Assembly: GCA_950071955.1 (NCBI GenBank)
Contig: CATMOC010000334.1
Coordinates: 1 to 5,047 of the forward strand
Direction of reading: 5' to 3'
DNA: 5,047 bases
Source: an uncultured Mesorhizobium sp.
GTDB taxonomy: Bacteria; Pseudomonadota; Alphaproteobacteria; Rhizobiales; Rhizobiaceae
Within the stretch, counting starts at the first letter, position 1; every line of letters starts with the position of its first letter. Of this stretch, positions 1 to 5,047 are shown piece by piece. Both the position numbers and the translations under genes were made by a program. The notes beneath the pieces are model-generated. The model searched no databases. It saw only the letters and a list, made by a program, of their open reading frames with translations, and was not told where the DNA came from.

Positions 1-126
1 CCTCGGTTGGCCTCAACGCTTTGATCTACAGATTATTACGAGATACCTCGGCAAGATCTGCATGTCTTCAGAACCTCGCGCTCTGGGGGACTGCAACTAC
101 GATATCATCGAGCGATGTCCACACTA
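1..126. other. Unassigned low-GC left-edge segment, no gene recognised
   Basis: No gene is recognised here. GC by hand count is about 52% over the first 120 bases, clearly below the rest of the window. Two plus-strand frames stay open from the left edge, one to a stop near 133 and one to a stop near 150. Neither peptide resembles a family I know, and both are short enough to be chance. The minus strand has several stops. The segment could be the tail of a gene entering from outside the window, intergenic DNA, or part of the rearranged material that continues to about 309. Confidence 0.4.
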
Positions 127-309
127 TTTCTGAGAATCGACCGGATCGATGATGCGGGAATGATCTTGGGAACTTCCACGCTCATGCCCCAAACGAAATT
201 GCTCCAGTCCCAGGATCTTCTTGCCGCCTCTTAAAGAAGCCCAATATAAGGCCGCGCTGCCGATTCCGCCGCCTGCTCCCATCACCAGCACGTTCTCACC
301 GGGCTGTAG
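127..309 (-). pseudogene. Oxidoreductase relic: MDR/zinc-ADH-like nucleotide-binding piece fused to a sarcosine-oxidase-like N-terminal piece
   Basis: On the minus strand, reading from about 309 down to a TAG at 126-124, the peptide begins LQPGENVLVMGAGGGIGS. This matches the NAD(P)-binding start of medium-chain dehydrogenases/quinone oxidoreductases (pattern PGExVLVxGAxGGVGSAA). It continues in the same frame as GGKKILGLEQFRLGHERGSS and then QDHSRII, which is the N-terminal FAD-binding segment of the monomeric sarcosine oxidase/N-methyltryptophan oxidase (DAO) family. After SRII (about 148) the resemblance stops and seven unrelated residues precede the stop. The switch between families falls in the shared GGIGSAAL motif (about 247-265), where GC also changes: about 51% to its left, about 63% over 241-300. 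The frame stays open to 966 on the same strand, but beyond about 325 that is only the antisense of ttcA. An alternative is a single diverged DAO-family fragment with one extra glycine in its dinucleotide motif. In either case no complete enzyme is encoded. Confidence 0.45.
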
Positions 310-1029
310 ATGGCCACGCCGGGCCAGCGCTGGCTGGTGGCGTTGTCGGGCGGCAAGGATTCCTATGGACTTCTCGCGCTGCTTCTCGATCTGAAGTGGC
401 GTGGGATGCTGCCAGTCGAGTTGCTGGCCTGCAATCTCGACCAGGGCCAGCCCAACTTCCCGAAGCACGTGCTGCCAGACTATCTCGCCGCGATCGGCGT
501 ACCGCACCGGATCGAGTACCGGGACACCTATTCGGTGGTCACCGACAAGCTGCCGCATGGCAGCACCTATTGCTCGCTCTGCTCGCGGCTGCGCCGCGGG
601 CACCTCTACCGGATCGCCCGGGAGGAGGGATGTTCGGCCCTGGTGCTCGGGCACCATCGCGACGACATCCTGGAGACGTTCTTCATGAACCTCTTCCATG
701 GAGGACGCATGGCGGCCATGCCGCCGAAGCTCATGAACGACGACGGCGACGTGATGGTGCTCAGGCCGTTGGCGTATTGCGACGAAAAGGATCTCGCGCG
801 TTTCGCTGACGCCATGCGCTTCCCGATCATCCCCTGTGATCTCTGCGGCAGCCAGGAAGGTTTGCAGCGCAATGCCATGAAGGCGATGCTGGACGACATC
901 GAGGCCCGGATGCCCGGTCGGCGCGACACGATGATCCGCGCGCTGGCGAACGTGCGACCAAGCCATCTGCTCGACCGCAAGCTCTACGATTTCGCGGGCC
1001 TCGCCACCCGGCCCGACGAAACGCCCTGA
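310..1029 (+). CDS. ttcA: TtcA, tRNA 2-thiocytidine(32) synthetase, 5'-truncated
   Basis: TtcA is an ATP-dependent, Fe-S cluster-containing enzyme that replaces the 2-oxygen of cytidine 32 in certain tRNAs with sulfur, acting in the cytosol. The 239-residue product has the PP-loop SGGKDS at 13-18, which binds ATP and adenylates the base. It also has [15 protein letters not shown] at about 42-56, the CSLC pair (C88, C91), [12 protein letters not shown] at 114-125, and PCDLCGSQ at 175-182 with C176 and C179. The CxxC pair and a later cysteine ligate the [4Fe-4S] cluster in characterised homologues. The C-terminal PSHLLD and DFAGL motifs are intact. The N-terminus is not: family members have some 30-40 residues of helix before the PP-loop, but here only 12 precede it. 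Codon 307-309 is an in-frame TAG directly before the ATG, and no Shine-Dalgarno sequence is visible. Recognisable TtcA sequence starts at about residue 4 ([12 protein letters not shown]). This is therefore probably a beheaded gene whose ATG is accidental. Family identity is very secure; expression and function are doubtful. Confidence 0.93.
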   Translation: MATPGQRWLVALSGGKDSYGLLALLLDLKWRGMLPVELLACNLDQGQPNFPKHVLPDYLAAIGVPHRIEYRDTYSVVTDKLPHGSTYCSLCSRLRRGHLYRIAREEGCSALVLGHHRDDILETFFMNLFHGGRMAAMPPKLMNDDGDVMVLRPLAYCDEKDLARFADAMRFPIIPCDLCGSQEGLQRNAMKAMLDDIEARMPGRRDTMIRALANVRPSHLLDRKLYDFAGLATRPDETP

Positions 1030-1064
1030 AGCTTCGTTCTATACGAAAGTTTCTCACCGTAGTG

Positions 1065-1115
1065 CCCCTCATCCGGCCCTTCGGGCCACCTTCTCCCCGT
1101 GAACGGGGAGAAGGG
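1065..1115 (+). repeat. Arm 1 of the inverted palindromic element
   Basis: The arm holds two hairpins. The first is GGCCC (1075-1079), loop TTC, GGGCC (1083-1087). The second is a perfect 12-bp stem, CCTTCTCCCCGT (1089-1100), loop GA, ACGGGGAGAAGG (1103-1114). It begins with CCCCTCATCC, the edge sequence that reappears inverted at the end of arm 2. Confidence 0.85.
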
Positions 1116-1179
1116 ACTCCCGCGATGCTGGCGCCCGACCTATGAACTTCGCGATTGGCGAAGGCCTCGATGAAGCCGT

Positions 1180-1230
1180 CCCTTCTCCCCGTTCACGGGG
1201 AGAAGGTGCCCCGAAGGGGCGGATGAGGGG
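1180..1230 (-). repeat. Arm 2 of the inverted palindromic element
   Basis: This is the reverse complement of arm 1 with 49 of 51 positions identical. The long 12-bp stem (1181-1192 with 1195-1206, loop TC) is unchanged. The short hairpin reads GCCCC (1208-1212), loop GAA, GGGGC (1216-1220). Its only two differences from arm 1 fall on the two partners of one base pair (1209 and 1219), so pairing is preserved. Confidence 0.85.
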
Positions 1231-1324
1231 CCGCGCCGATGGACGAAAAGGACCGCTCGCATCGGGTCTGGTCTCCGCCCATGTCCTTGTACCGGAAACG
1301 GTTTCCCACGTTCCGCAGACGCGC

Positions 1325-2572
1325 CTAGACCGGCGGATTGTGCGGCTCGAAGAGCCTGCCCTTTTCCGCCACCAGGGTCATGACGAGTGCGACCAGCGAA
1401 GCGAAGAAGTATCCGCCGGCGAGCGGCACGACCGTGCCGTCGAACCCCTGACCGATCGCCGCTCCGATGACGCCTCCGCCGACAGTCTGGAGGAAGCCCT
1501 GCACGGAGGAGGCCGTGCCGGCGACATGGCCGAGCGGCTCCATCGCGAGCGCGTTGAAATTTGACCCGATCCAGCTGAACTGCATCATCGCGATCGAAAA
1601 CAGCGCCAGGAACAGCCAGAACGGAACCGGGCCCAGCAGGGACAGCACGAAGGCGATCGTGTTGACCGCGACGAAGCCGATCAGCGCGCCGTGCGCCAGC
1701 CGCCGCATGCCGATCCTGCCGACGAGGCGCGAGTTGAGGAAGGACGACACGGCCATCATGCCGGCCACGGCGGCGAAGTAGACCGGAAACATCTCGCCCG
1801 TCTCGTAGATGCCGATATAGACCTGCTGCGCTGAATTGATGAAGCCGAACAGCGCGCCGAACACCGCCGTCATGGCGACCGTGTAACAGATCGCCACCCG
1901 ATCGGTAAGCACCATGCGGAAACTCTGGGCAACGCTCGCCAGAGTGAACGGGCGCCGGTTCTCCTCGCGCAAAGTCTCCGGCAGCCGCAACCATGCCCAC
2001 AGCGTGAAAGCGCCCGAAACCACGCCGATGAAGACGAAGATCATGTGCCATTCCGAGAACAGCATGATGACCTGGCCTATGCCCGGAGCGACGATCGGTA
2101 TGATCATGAAGACCATGAATACGAGCGACATGACCTCGGCCATGGCACGTCCGCCATAGACGTCGCGCACGATCGAGATTGCAATGACCCGGGTCGCCGC
2201 CGCTCCGAGCCCCTGGATGAAGCGCAGGAGCAGGAGCGCCGTGAAGTTCGGCGCGAAGGCGCAGGCGAAGGCGGCGGCGACGTACACGCCAACACCGACG
2301 AGCAGCGGTCCTCGCCGGCCGAAGCGGTCCGAGATCGGGCCGAAGAAAAGCTGCATCAGCCCGAATCCGACGACATAGGCTGTGACGACGTATTGCCTGG
2401 CATTCTCGTCGTCGACCATCAGGCTGGCGCCGATCTGCTGCAAAGCGACCAGCATCACGTCGATGGCCAGCGCGTTGAGCGCCATCATGGCGGCGGCGAG
2501 CGCGATGAACTCCCAGCGCGGGATCGTCAGCAAGGACGCAGCCTTTGCTGGAGCGGGAACCTTCTGGTCCAT
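1325..2572 (-). CDS. Bcr/CflA-family MFS multidrug/H+ antiporter
   Basis: This is an inner-membrane proton-coupled efflux carrier of the major facilitator superfamily, DHA1 drug:H+ antiporter type. The 415 residues give about 12 hydrophobic segments, roughly 20-45, 60-80, 88-107, 110-130, 147-170, 175-197, 226-247, 260-282, 292-313, 316-338, 350-374 and 385-404. The MFS motif A, GPISDRFGRRG, lies between segments 2 and 3 (78-88). Motif B-like RFIQGLGAA with R117 begins segment 4. Segment 5 carries the antiporter motif C-like IIPIVAPGIGQ (157-167). An acidic residue in helix 1 (D38, in ALAIDVML) is typical of Bcr/CflA proteins. The length is normal for the family. The ATG at 2572 is preceded by GGTGG (2579-2583) six bases upstream, a weak but usable ribosome-binding site. 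It follows grxD on the same strand but lies beyond a probable terminator, so separate transcription is likely. Bcr/CflA substrates vary (bicyclomycin, chloramphenicol, sulfonamides, other small molecules), and the substrate cannot be read from this sequence. Confidence 0.93.
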   Translation of the reverse strand: MDQKVPAPAKAASLLTIPRWEFIALAAAMMALNALAIDVMLVALQQIGASLMVDDENARQYVVTAYVVGFGLMQLFFGPISDRFGRRGPLLVGVGVYVAAAFACAFAPNFTALLLLRFIQGLGAAATRVIAISIVRDVYGGRAMAEVMSLVFMVFMIIPIVAPGIGQVIMLFSEWHMIFVFIGVVSGAFTLWAWLRLPETLREENRRPFTLASVAQSFRMVLTDRVAICYTVAMTAVFGALFGFINSAQQVYIGIYETGEMFPVYFAAVAGMMAVSSFLNSRLVGRIGMRRLAHGALIGFVAVNTIAFVLSLLGPVPFWLFLALFSIAMMQFSWIGSNFNALAMEPLGHVAGTASSVQGFLQTVGGGVIGAAIGQGFDGTVVPLAGGYFFASLVALVMTLVAEKGRLFEPHNPPV

Positions 2573-2598
2573 GGCTAACCACCGGAAAATTGATGACG

Positions 2599-2626
2599 AA
2601 AAAGAAAACGCGCCGACCGGCGGCGC
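2599..2626 (-). terminator. Rho-independent terminator downstream of grxD
   Basis: On the minus strand a perfect 6-bp GC-only stem (GCGCCG at 2626-2621, loop of five, CGGCGC at 2615-2610) is followed after one base by TTTTCTTTTT (2608-2599). It lies about 54 bp after the grxD stop and about 27 bp before the MFS start, so it would end the purL-bolA-grxD transcript. On the plus strand the stem is followed only by ATTTTC, a much weaker signal. Confidence 0.8.
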
Positions 2627-2642
2627 ATTTTCATCCAGACGT

Positions 2643-2661
2643 TACCGGACGTGGTCCGGTA
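2643..2661. promoter_or_regulatory. 19-bp perfect palindrome TACCGGAC-N3-GTCCGGTA (operator-like, or second hairpin)
   Basis: Two exact 8-bp half-sites (2643-2650 and 2654-2661) are separated by GTG. The palindrome lies 18 bp downstream of the grxD stop and about 70 bp upstream of the MFS start. As RNA it would form a tight hairpin without a U-tract, giving a tandem with the terminator at 2599-2626. As DNA its size and symmetry suit a dimeric repressor such as a TetR- or MarR-type regulator of the efflux gene. The sequence does not decide between these two readings, and no regulator gene is present in the window. Confidence 0.5.
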
Positions 2662-2679
2662 GCTATGCCTTGTTGGAGA

Positions 2680-3015
2680 TCAGGCAGCGCCCTTGACGCT
2701 TATGCCCTTCTCGTCGAGGAAGCTCTGCAGTTCCCCGGCCTGGAACATCTCTCGGATGATGTCGCAGCCGCCGACGAACTCGCCCTTCACGTAGAGTTGT
2801 GGGATGGTCGGCCAGTTCGAGTATTCCTTGATGCCCTGGCGCAGTTCGTCGGACGTCAGGATGTTCACGCCCTTGTAGTCCACGCCGACGTAATCGAGGA
2901 TCTGCACGACCTGGCCGGAAAACCCGCACTGCGGAAAGCCCGGGGTGCCCTTCATGAAAAGAACGACGTCGTTGCTCTTCACTTCGTTGTCGATGAACTG
3001 GTTGATCGCGCTCAT
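2680..3015 (-). CDS. grxD: Monothiol CGFS glutaredoxin (Grx4/GrxD type)
   Basis: CGFS monothiol glutaredoxins bind a glutathione-ligated [2Fe-2S] cluster as homodimers or with BolA proteins, and act in cytosolic Fe-S cluster transfer and iron homeostasis rather than disulfide reduction. The 111-residue product has the cluster-binding CGFS at 30-33, preceded by the conserved K22 in FMKGTP. It also has the glutathione-binding [16 protein letters not shown] at 68-83 (including the TIP turn) followed by CDI. The length is standard. The frame allows an ATG nine codons earlier (3042), but the start at 3015 is preferred: GAGG at 3024-3027 lies eight bases upstream, and MSAINQFID aligns with the usual N-terminus. 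It follows bolA by 138 nt, a gap that contains a promoter candidate, and is followed by a terminator. The family assignment is secure. Confidence 0.96.
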   Translation of the reverse strand: MSAINQFIDNEVKSNDVVLFMKGTPGFPQCGFSGQVVQILDYVGVDYKGVNILTSDELRQGIKEYSNWPTIPQLYVKGEFVGGCDIIREMFQAGELQSFLDEKGISVKGAA

Positions 3016-3073
3016 TGCTTGTTCCTCGCTCGTCCGGTTCAAGGCCGGAGACTGGAATGGGGGGTGAACCTAT

Positions 3074-3102
3074 AGATAGAAGATAGACGGCGGATTGTCG
3101 AG
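3074..3102 (-). promoter_or_regulatory. Candidate housekeeping promoter for grxD
   Basis: On the minus strand CTCGAC (3102-3097), a 17-bp spacer, then CTATCT (3079-3074) matches the alphaproteobacterial consensus CTTGAC-N17-CTATAT at 10 of 12 positions with ideal spacing. The predicted transcription start near 3066 would leave a leader of about 50 nt before the grxD ATG. A second CTATCT lies seven bases upstream (3086-3081), making a short direct repeat. Such AT-rich sequence stands out in this GC-rich window. Confidence 0.5.
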
Positions 3103-3153
3103 TTCGGCTGCCCGATTGCTGCCATTCCGCGACTGCATGGCGGTCCGTCGCGC

Positions 3154-3387
3154 TCAGTCCGGCGCGCTGGTCTGCAGCGCCAGCGCATGCAGCACGCCGC
3201 CCATGTTTCCCTTGAGCGCCTCGTAGACCATCTGGTGCTGCTGGACGCGGCTCTTGCCGCGAAAGCTCTCGGCCACGACTTCCGCCGCGTAGTGATCGCC
3301 GTCGCCTGCAAGGTCGCGGATCGTCACCTTCGCATCCGGGATCGTGTCCTTGATCATCCGTTCGATGTCGTGCGCATTCATGGGCAT
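3154..3387 (-). CDS. bolA: BolA/IbaG-family protein (Fe-S/iron-homeostasis partner of CGFS glutaredoxin)
   Basis: BolA-family proteins adopt a class II KH-like fold and pair with monothiol glutaredoxins to hold a shared [2Fe-2S] cluster; some also affect transcription. The 77-residue product contains the family core: DLAGDGDHYAAEVV (25-38, with the loop histidine H32), SFRGKSRVQQHQMVYEAL (41-58), and a C-terminal GVLHALAL with H67, the position that supplies a cluster ligand in partners studied. The GDGDHY loop and small size are closer to E. coli IbaG/YrbA than to BolA itself, so bolA is the symbol used for this locus rather than strict orthology. The first ATG (3387) is chosen because GAGG at 3396-3399 lies eight bases upstream; an ATG two codons later (3381) has poorer spacing. 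The gene starts 14 nt after the purL stop, with the ribosome-binding site inside that gap, so co-transcription with purL is likely. Confidence 0.94.
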   Translation of the reverse strand: MPMNAHDIERMIKDTIPDAKVTIRDLAGDGDHYAAEVVAESFRGKSRVQQHQMVYEALKGNMGGVLHALALQTSAPD

Positions 3388-3401
3388 GGCGAAAACCTCG
3401 A

Positions 3402-5047
3402 TCAGTTGCCGTCCATGAACCGGGGGAACCACGATTCGTGGACGGCCTTCAATTCTTCGACCGGTATCGCACGCGCCTCGCCGAGCTTCAAGGAAGTCCC
3501 TCCCGTGGACCCGATCCACGGCGCGAAGATGCCGAGCCGTTCCTGCTCTGCCCGCAGATCGTCCCATTCGTCGCCGTGGGGGTAGATGCCGAGGGTGAGC
3601 AGATAGCGTCCCTGATCCTCGCCGAAGAAGACGGAAACCGGGTCAGCGTCGAGCAATCCGGGAATGGTCGCACCGATGCCCGACGCCATCGCCATTTCCG
3701 CCAGCGCGACCGCGAGACCGCCGTCCGAAAGATCGTGCGCGGCGGTCACGATGCCGCGTTCGATGAGCGAGCGGACGTGGTCGCCGACCTTCTTCTCATG
3801 CGCGAGGTCCACCGGGGGCGGTGGGCCGTCGGCGCGGCCGTGGACGTCGCGCAGGTAGACGGACTGCCCGAGATGCGTTCCCCAGGAGGCAGGCGCGCCG
3901 GCGAGAACGATCATCTGTCCCGGGGCGGCGAACCCGATGCGGGCCATCTTCGACCAGTCCGGGAGCAGCCCGACGCCCGCGATTGTCGGCGTCGGCGGAA
4001 TGCCCGTGCCGCTGGTCTCGTTATAGAGCGAGACGTTGCCCGACACGATCGGGAATTCCAGCGCGCGGCAGGCATCGCCTATGCCGGCGACCGCGCGCAC
4101 CAGCTGGCCCATGATTTCCGGCCGTTCGGGATTGCCGAAATTCAGATTGTCGGTCGCGGCCAGAGGCAGTGCCCCGGTGGCGGTCAGGTTGCGCCAGCAT
4201 TCGGCGACCGCCTGCTTGCCGCCCTCGTAGGGATCGGCCTCGCAGTAGCGGGGGGTCACGTCGGAAGCGAAGGCGAGCGCCTTCGTCGGGTGTCCGTCGA
4301 CGCGGACCACGCCGGCGTCGCCCCCGGGCAGCTGCAGCGAATTGCCCTGGATCAGCGTGTCGTACTGTTCCCACACCCAGCGGCGGCTCGACAGATCCGG
4401 CGAGCCCAGCAGCTTCAGGAGGGAATCGGCAACGTCCGCCTGAGGAATGTCGCCGGCCGCAAGCGGGGCAGGGGCCTTCGGCTCGGCCCACGGGCGGTCG
4501 TATTCAGGCGCCTCGTCGCCGAGTTCCTTGATCGGCAGGTCGGCGACCTCATCGCCCTGGTGGTGGATACGGAAGCGCAGGTCGTCCGTCGTGCGTCCCA
4601 CGACCGCGAAGTCCAGCCCCCACTTGCGGAAGATCGCCTTTGCTTCCTCCTCCTTCTCGGGGCGCAGCACCATGAGCATGCGCTCCTGGCTCTCAGACAG
4701 CATCATCTCGTAGGCGGACATGCGCTCCTCGCGCACCGGCACCTTGTCGAGTTCGAGCCGGATGCCGAGGTCGCCCTTGGCGCCCATCTCCACGGCCGAG
4801 CAGGTCAGGCCCGCGGCGCCCATGTCCTGGATGGCGATGACGGCGCCCGAGGCCATCAGTTCGAGGCAGGCCTCGAGCAGGCATTTTTCCGTAAACGGAT
4901 CGCCGACCTGTACGGTCGGCCGTTTCTCCTCGATGCTGTCGTCGAATTCCGCCGAGGCCATCGTGGCGCCGCCGACGCCGTCCCGCCCCGTCTTGGCGCC
5001 GGGATAGACGACCGGGAGCCCCCCGCCTTCGGCCTTCGAATAGAAGA
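3402..5047 (-). CDS. purL: Phosphoribosylformylglycinamidine synthase, large subunit PurL (5' end outside the window)
   Basis: PurL catalyses the ATP-dependent amination of FGAR to FGAM, step four of de novo purine synthesis. In the small-PurL type found in alphaproteobacteria, ammonia comes from PurQ and PurS assembles the complex. Some 547 codons are visible. The frame runs to the right edge, with 28 codons upstream of the ATG at 4961, which is therefore internal: those codons encode the conserved [20 protein letters not shown] region. Compared with a typical length of about 740, some 190-195 N-terminal residues are missing. Numbering from that internal Met, landmarks are GDPFTEK (20-26), [20 protein letters not shown] (44-63), [12 protein letters not shown] (87-98), [18 protein letters not shown] (270-287), [11 protein letters not shown] (307-317), [15 protein letters not shown] (409-423) and [14 protein letters not shown] (445-458). 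The last two belong to the second AIRS-type ATP-binding half. There is no frameshift and the C-terminus (HESWFPRFM) is normal. It is the first visible gene of a purL-bolA-grxD run. Confidence 0.97.
   Translation of the reverse strand, partial: FYSKAEGGGLPVVYPGAKTGRDGVGGATMASAEFDDSIEEKRPTVQVGDPFTEKCLLEACLELMASGAVIAIQDMGAAGLTCSAVEMGAKGDLGIRLELDKVPVREERMSAYEMMLSESQERMLMVLRPEKEEEAKAIFRKWGLDFAVVGRTTDDLRFRIHHQGDEVADLPIKELGDEAPEYDRPWAEPKAPAPLAAGDIPQADVADSLLKLLGSPDLSSRRWVWEQYDTLIQGNSLQLPGGDAGVVRVDGHPTKALAFASDVTPRYCEADPYEGGKQAVAECWRNLTATGALPLAATDNLNFGNPERPEIMGQLVRAVAGIGDACRALEFPIVSGNVSLYNETSGTGIPPTPTIAGVGLLPDWSKMARIGFAAPGQMIVLAGAPASWGTHLGQSVYLRDVHGRADGPPPPVDLAHEKKVGDHVRSLIERGIVTAAHDLSDGGLAVALAEMAMASGIGATIPGLLDADPVSVFFGEDQGRYLLTLGIYPHGDEWDDLRAEQERLGIFAPWIGSTGGTSLKLGEARAIPVEELKAVHESWFPRFMDGN

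Larger units (their letters stand above)
1065..1230. repeat. RIME/REP-like mosaic element: two inverted 51-bp palindromic arms around a 64-bp core
   Basis: This element lies in the gap between the convergent ttcA and MFS genes. The two 51-bp arms (1065-1115 and 1180-1230) are reverse complements of each other except at two positions. The core (1116-1179) contains a smaller hairpin, CTTCGC at 1147-1152 pairing with GCGAAG at 1158-1163. The layout resembles the rhizobial intergenic mosaic elements (RIME), and also REPIN-type paired REP sequences. Because it sits between convergent 3' ends it could act as a two-way transcript barrier or mRNA stabiliser, but neither arm is followed by a clear U-run, so intrinsic termination is not demonstrated. 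The rest of the 1030-1324 gap holds no gene: a weak 5-bp hairpin just after ttcA (1033-1047) and a 13-bp palindrome at 1294-1306. Confidence 0.85.

Noticed and set aside
325..966. Long minus-strand open frame antisense to ttcA.
   Set aside because: Beyond about 325 the translation shows no family signature and mirrors ttcA codons. Only the part left of about 309-325 resembles real protein.
1031..1050. Hairpin right after the ttcA stop as a terminator.
   Set aside because: The stem is only 5 bp (TTCGT/ACGAA) and is followed by a weak, interrupted T stretch, which is not enough to call.
1294..1306. 13-bp palindrome GGAAAC-G-GTTTCC as an operator.
   Set aside because: It lies just past the 3' end of the MFS gene, far from any start codon, and its length is compatible with chance.
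2045..2578. A 177-codon plus-strand open frame antisense to the MFS gene.
   Set aside because: Charged, low-complexity composition typical of a GC-rich antisense shadow, with no ribosome-binding site or known domain.
1140..2582. A 480-codon open frame on the same strand as the MFS gene in another frame.
   Set aside because: It is Arg/Gly/Ala/His-rich, has no recognisable motif, and overlaps a gene with full MFS motifs and membrane helices. It is open because of high GC, not because it is coding.
2680..3042. Longer grxD starting at the ATG at 3042.
   Set aside because: The extra nine residues are not typical of the family, and the GAGG motif is correctly spaced for the ATG at 3015.
3128..3152. 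Hairpin CGCGAC/GTCGCG after bolA as a terminator.
   Set aside because: A 6-bp stem with a 13-base loop and no U-run would be a poor intrinsic terminator.
4021..4491. A 156-codon minus-strand frame inside purL.
   Set aside because: It is an out-of-frame reading of purL. The purL frame through this stretch is intact and carries conserved motifs.
1..5047. CRISPR array, tRNA or rRNA genes, phage or toxin-antitoxin modules.
   Set aside because: No regularly spaced repeats, tRNA-like cloverleaf, rRNA-like stretch or small toxin/antitoxin pair was seen on either strand.

Overview
The window looks like chromosomal DNA from an alphaproteobacterium, most likely Hyphomicrobiales (Rhizobiales), near Mesorhizobium and its relatives. 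This rests on three things: the high GC content (a hand-counted line of purL is about 70% GC, two lines of ttcA about 61%), the purL-bolA-grxD gene order, and a RIME/REP-like palindromic repeat of the kind scattered through rhizobial genomes. The genus is an inference from protein style and cannot be proved from this window alone.

Layout from left to right. Positions 1-309 are anomalous: hand-counted GC of 1-240 is about 51%, no intact gene is present, and the minus strand carries what reads as an in-frame mosaic of two oxidoreductase fragments. Directly abutting it is ttcA on the plus strand (310-1029), encoding a tRNA 2-thiocytidine synthetase. It keeps the PP-loop and the Fe-S cysteines but has lost its N-terminal helix region, and an in-frame stop codon sits immediately before its ATG. 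Positions 1030-1324 lie between convergent genes and hold a two-armed inverted repeat element (1065-1230). The minus strand then carries a Bcr/CflA-type MFS drug/H+ antiporter (1325-2572), the monothiol CGFS glutaredoxin grxD (2680-3015), a BolA/IbaG-family gene (3154-3387), and the 3' three quarters of purL (3402 to the right edge).

The minus-strand genes are transcribed right to left. purL and bolA are 14 nt apart, so they are probably co-transcribed. The 138-nt gap before grxD contains a good match to an alphaproteobacterial housekeeping promoter, so grxD can probably also be expressed alone. A hairpin followed by a U-rich run ends this unit downstream of grxD, so the MFS gene is most likely a separate transcription unit. 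BolA and CGFS glutaredoxins are known partners that share a [2Fe-2S] cluster, so their adjacency makes functional sense. PurL belongs to de novo purine synthesis, and its link to the pair is one of conserved position rather than known mechanism.

I do not see a convincing undescribed defence, mobile or biosynthetic system. The most informative oddities are the chimeric left end with the beheaded ttcA, and a compensatory base-pair swap between the two arms of the repeat element.
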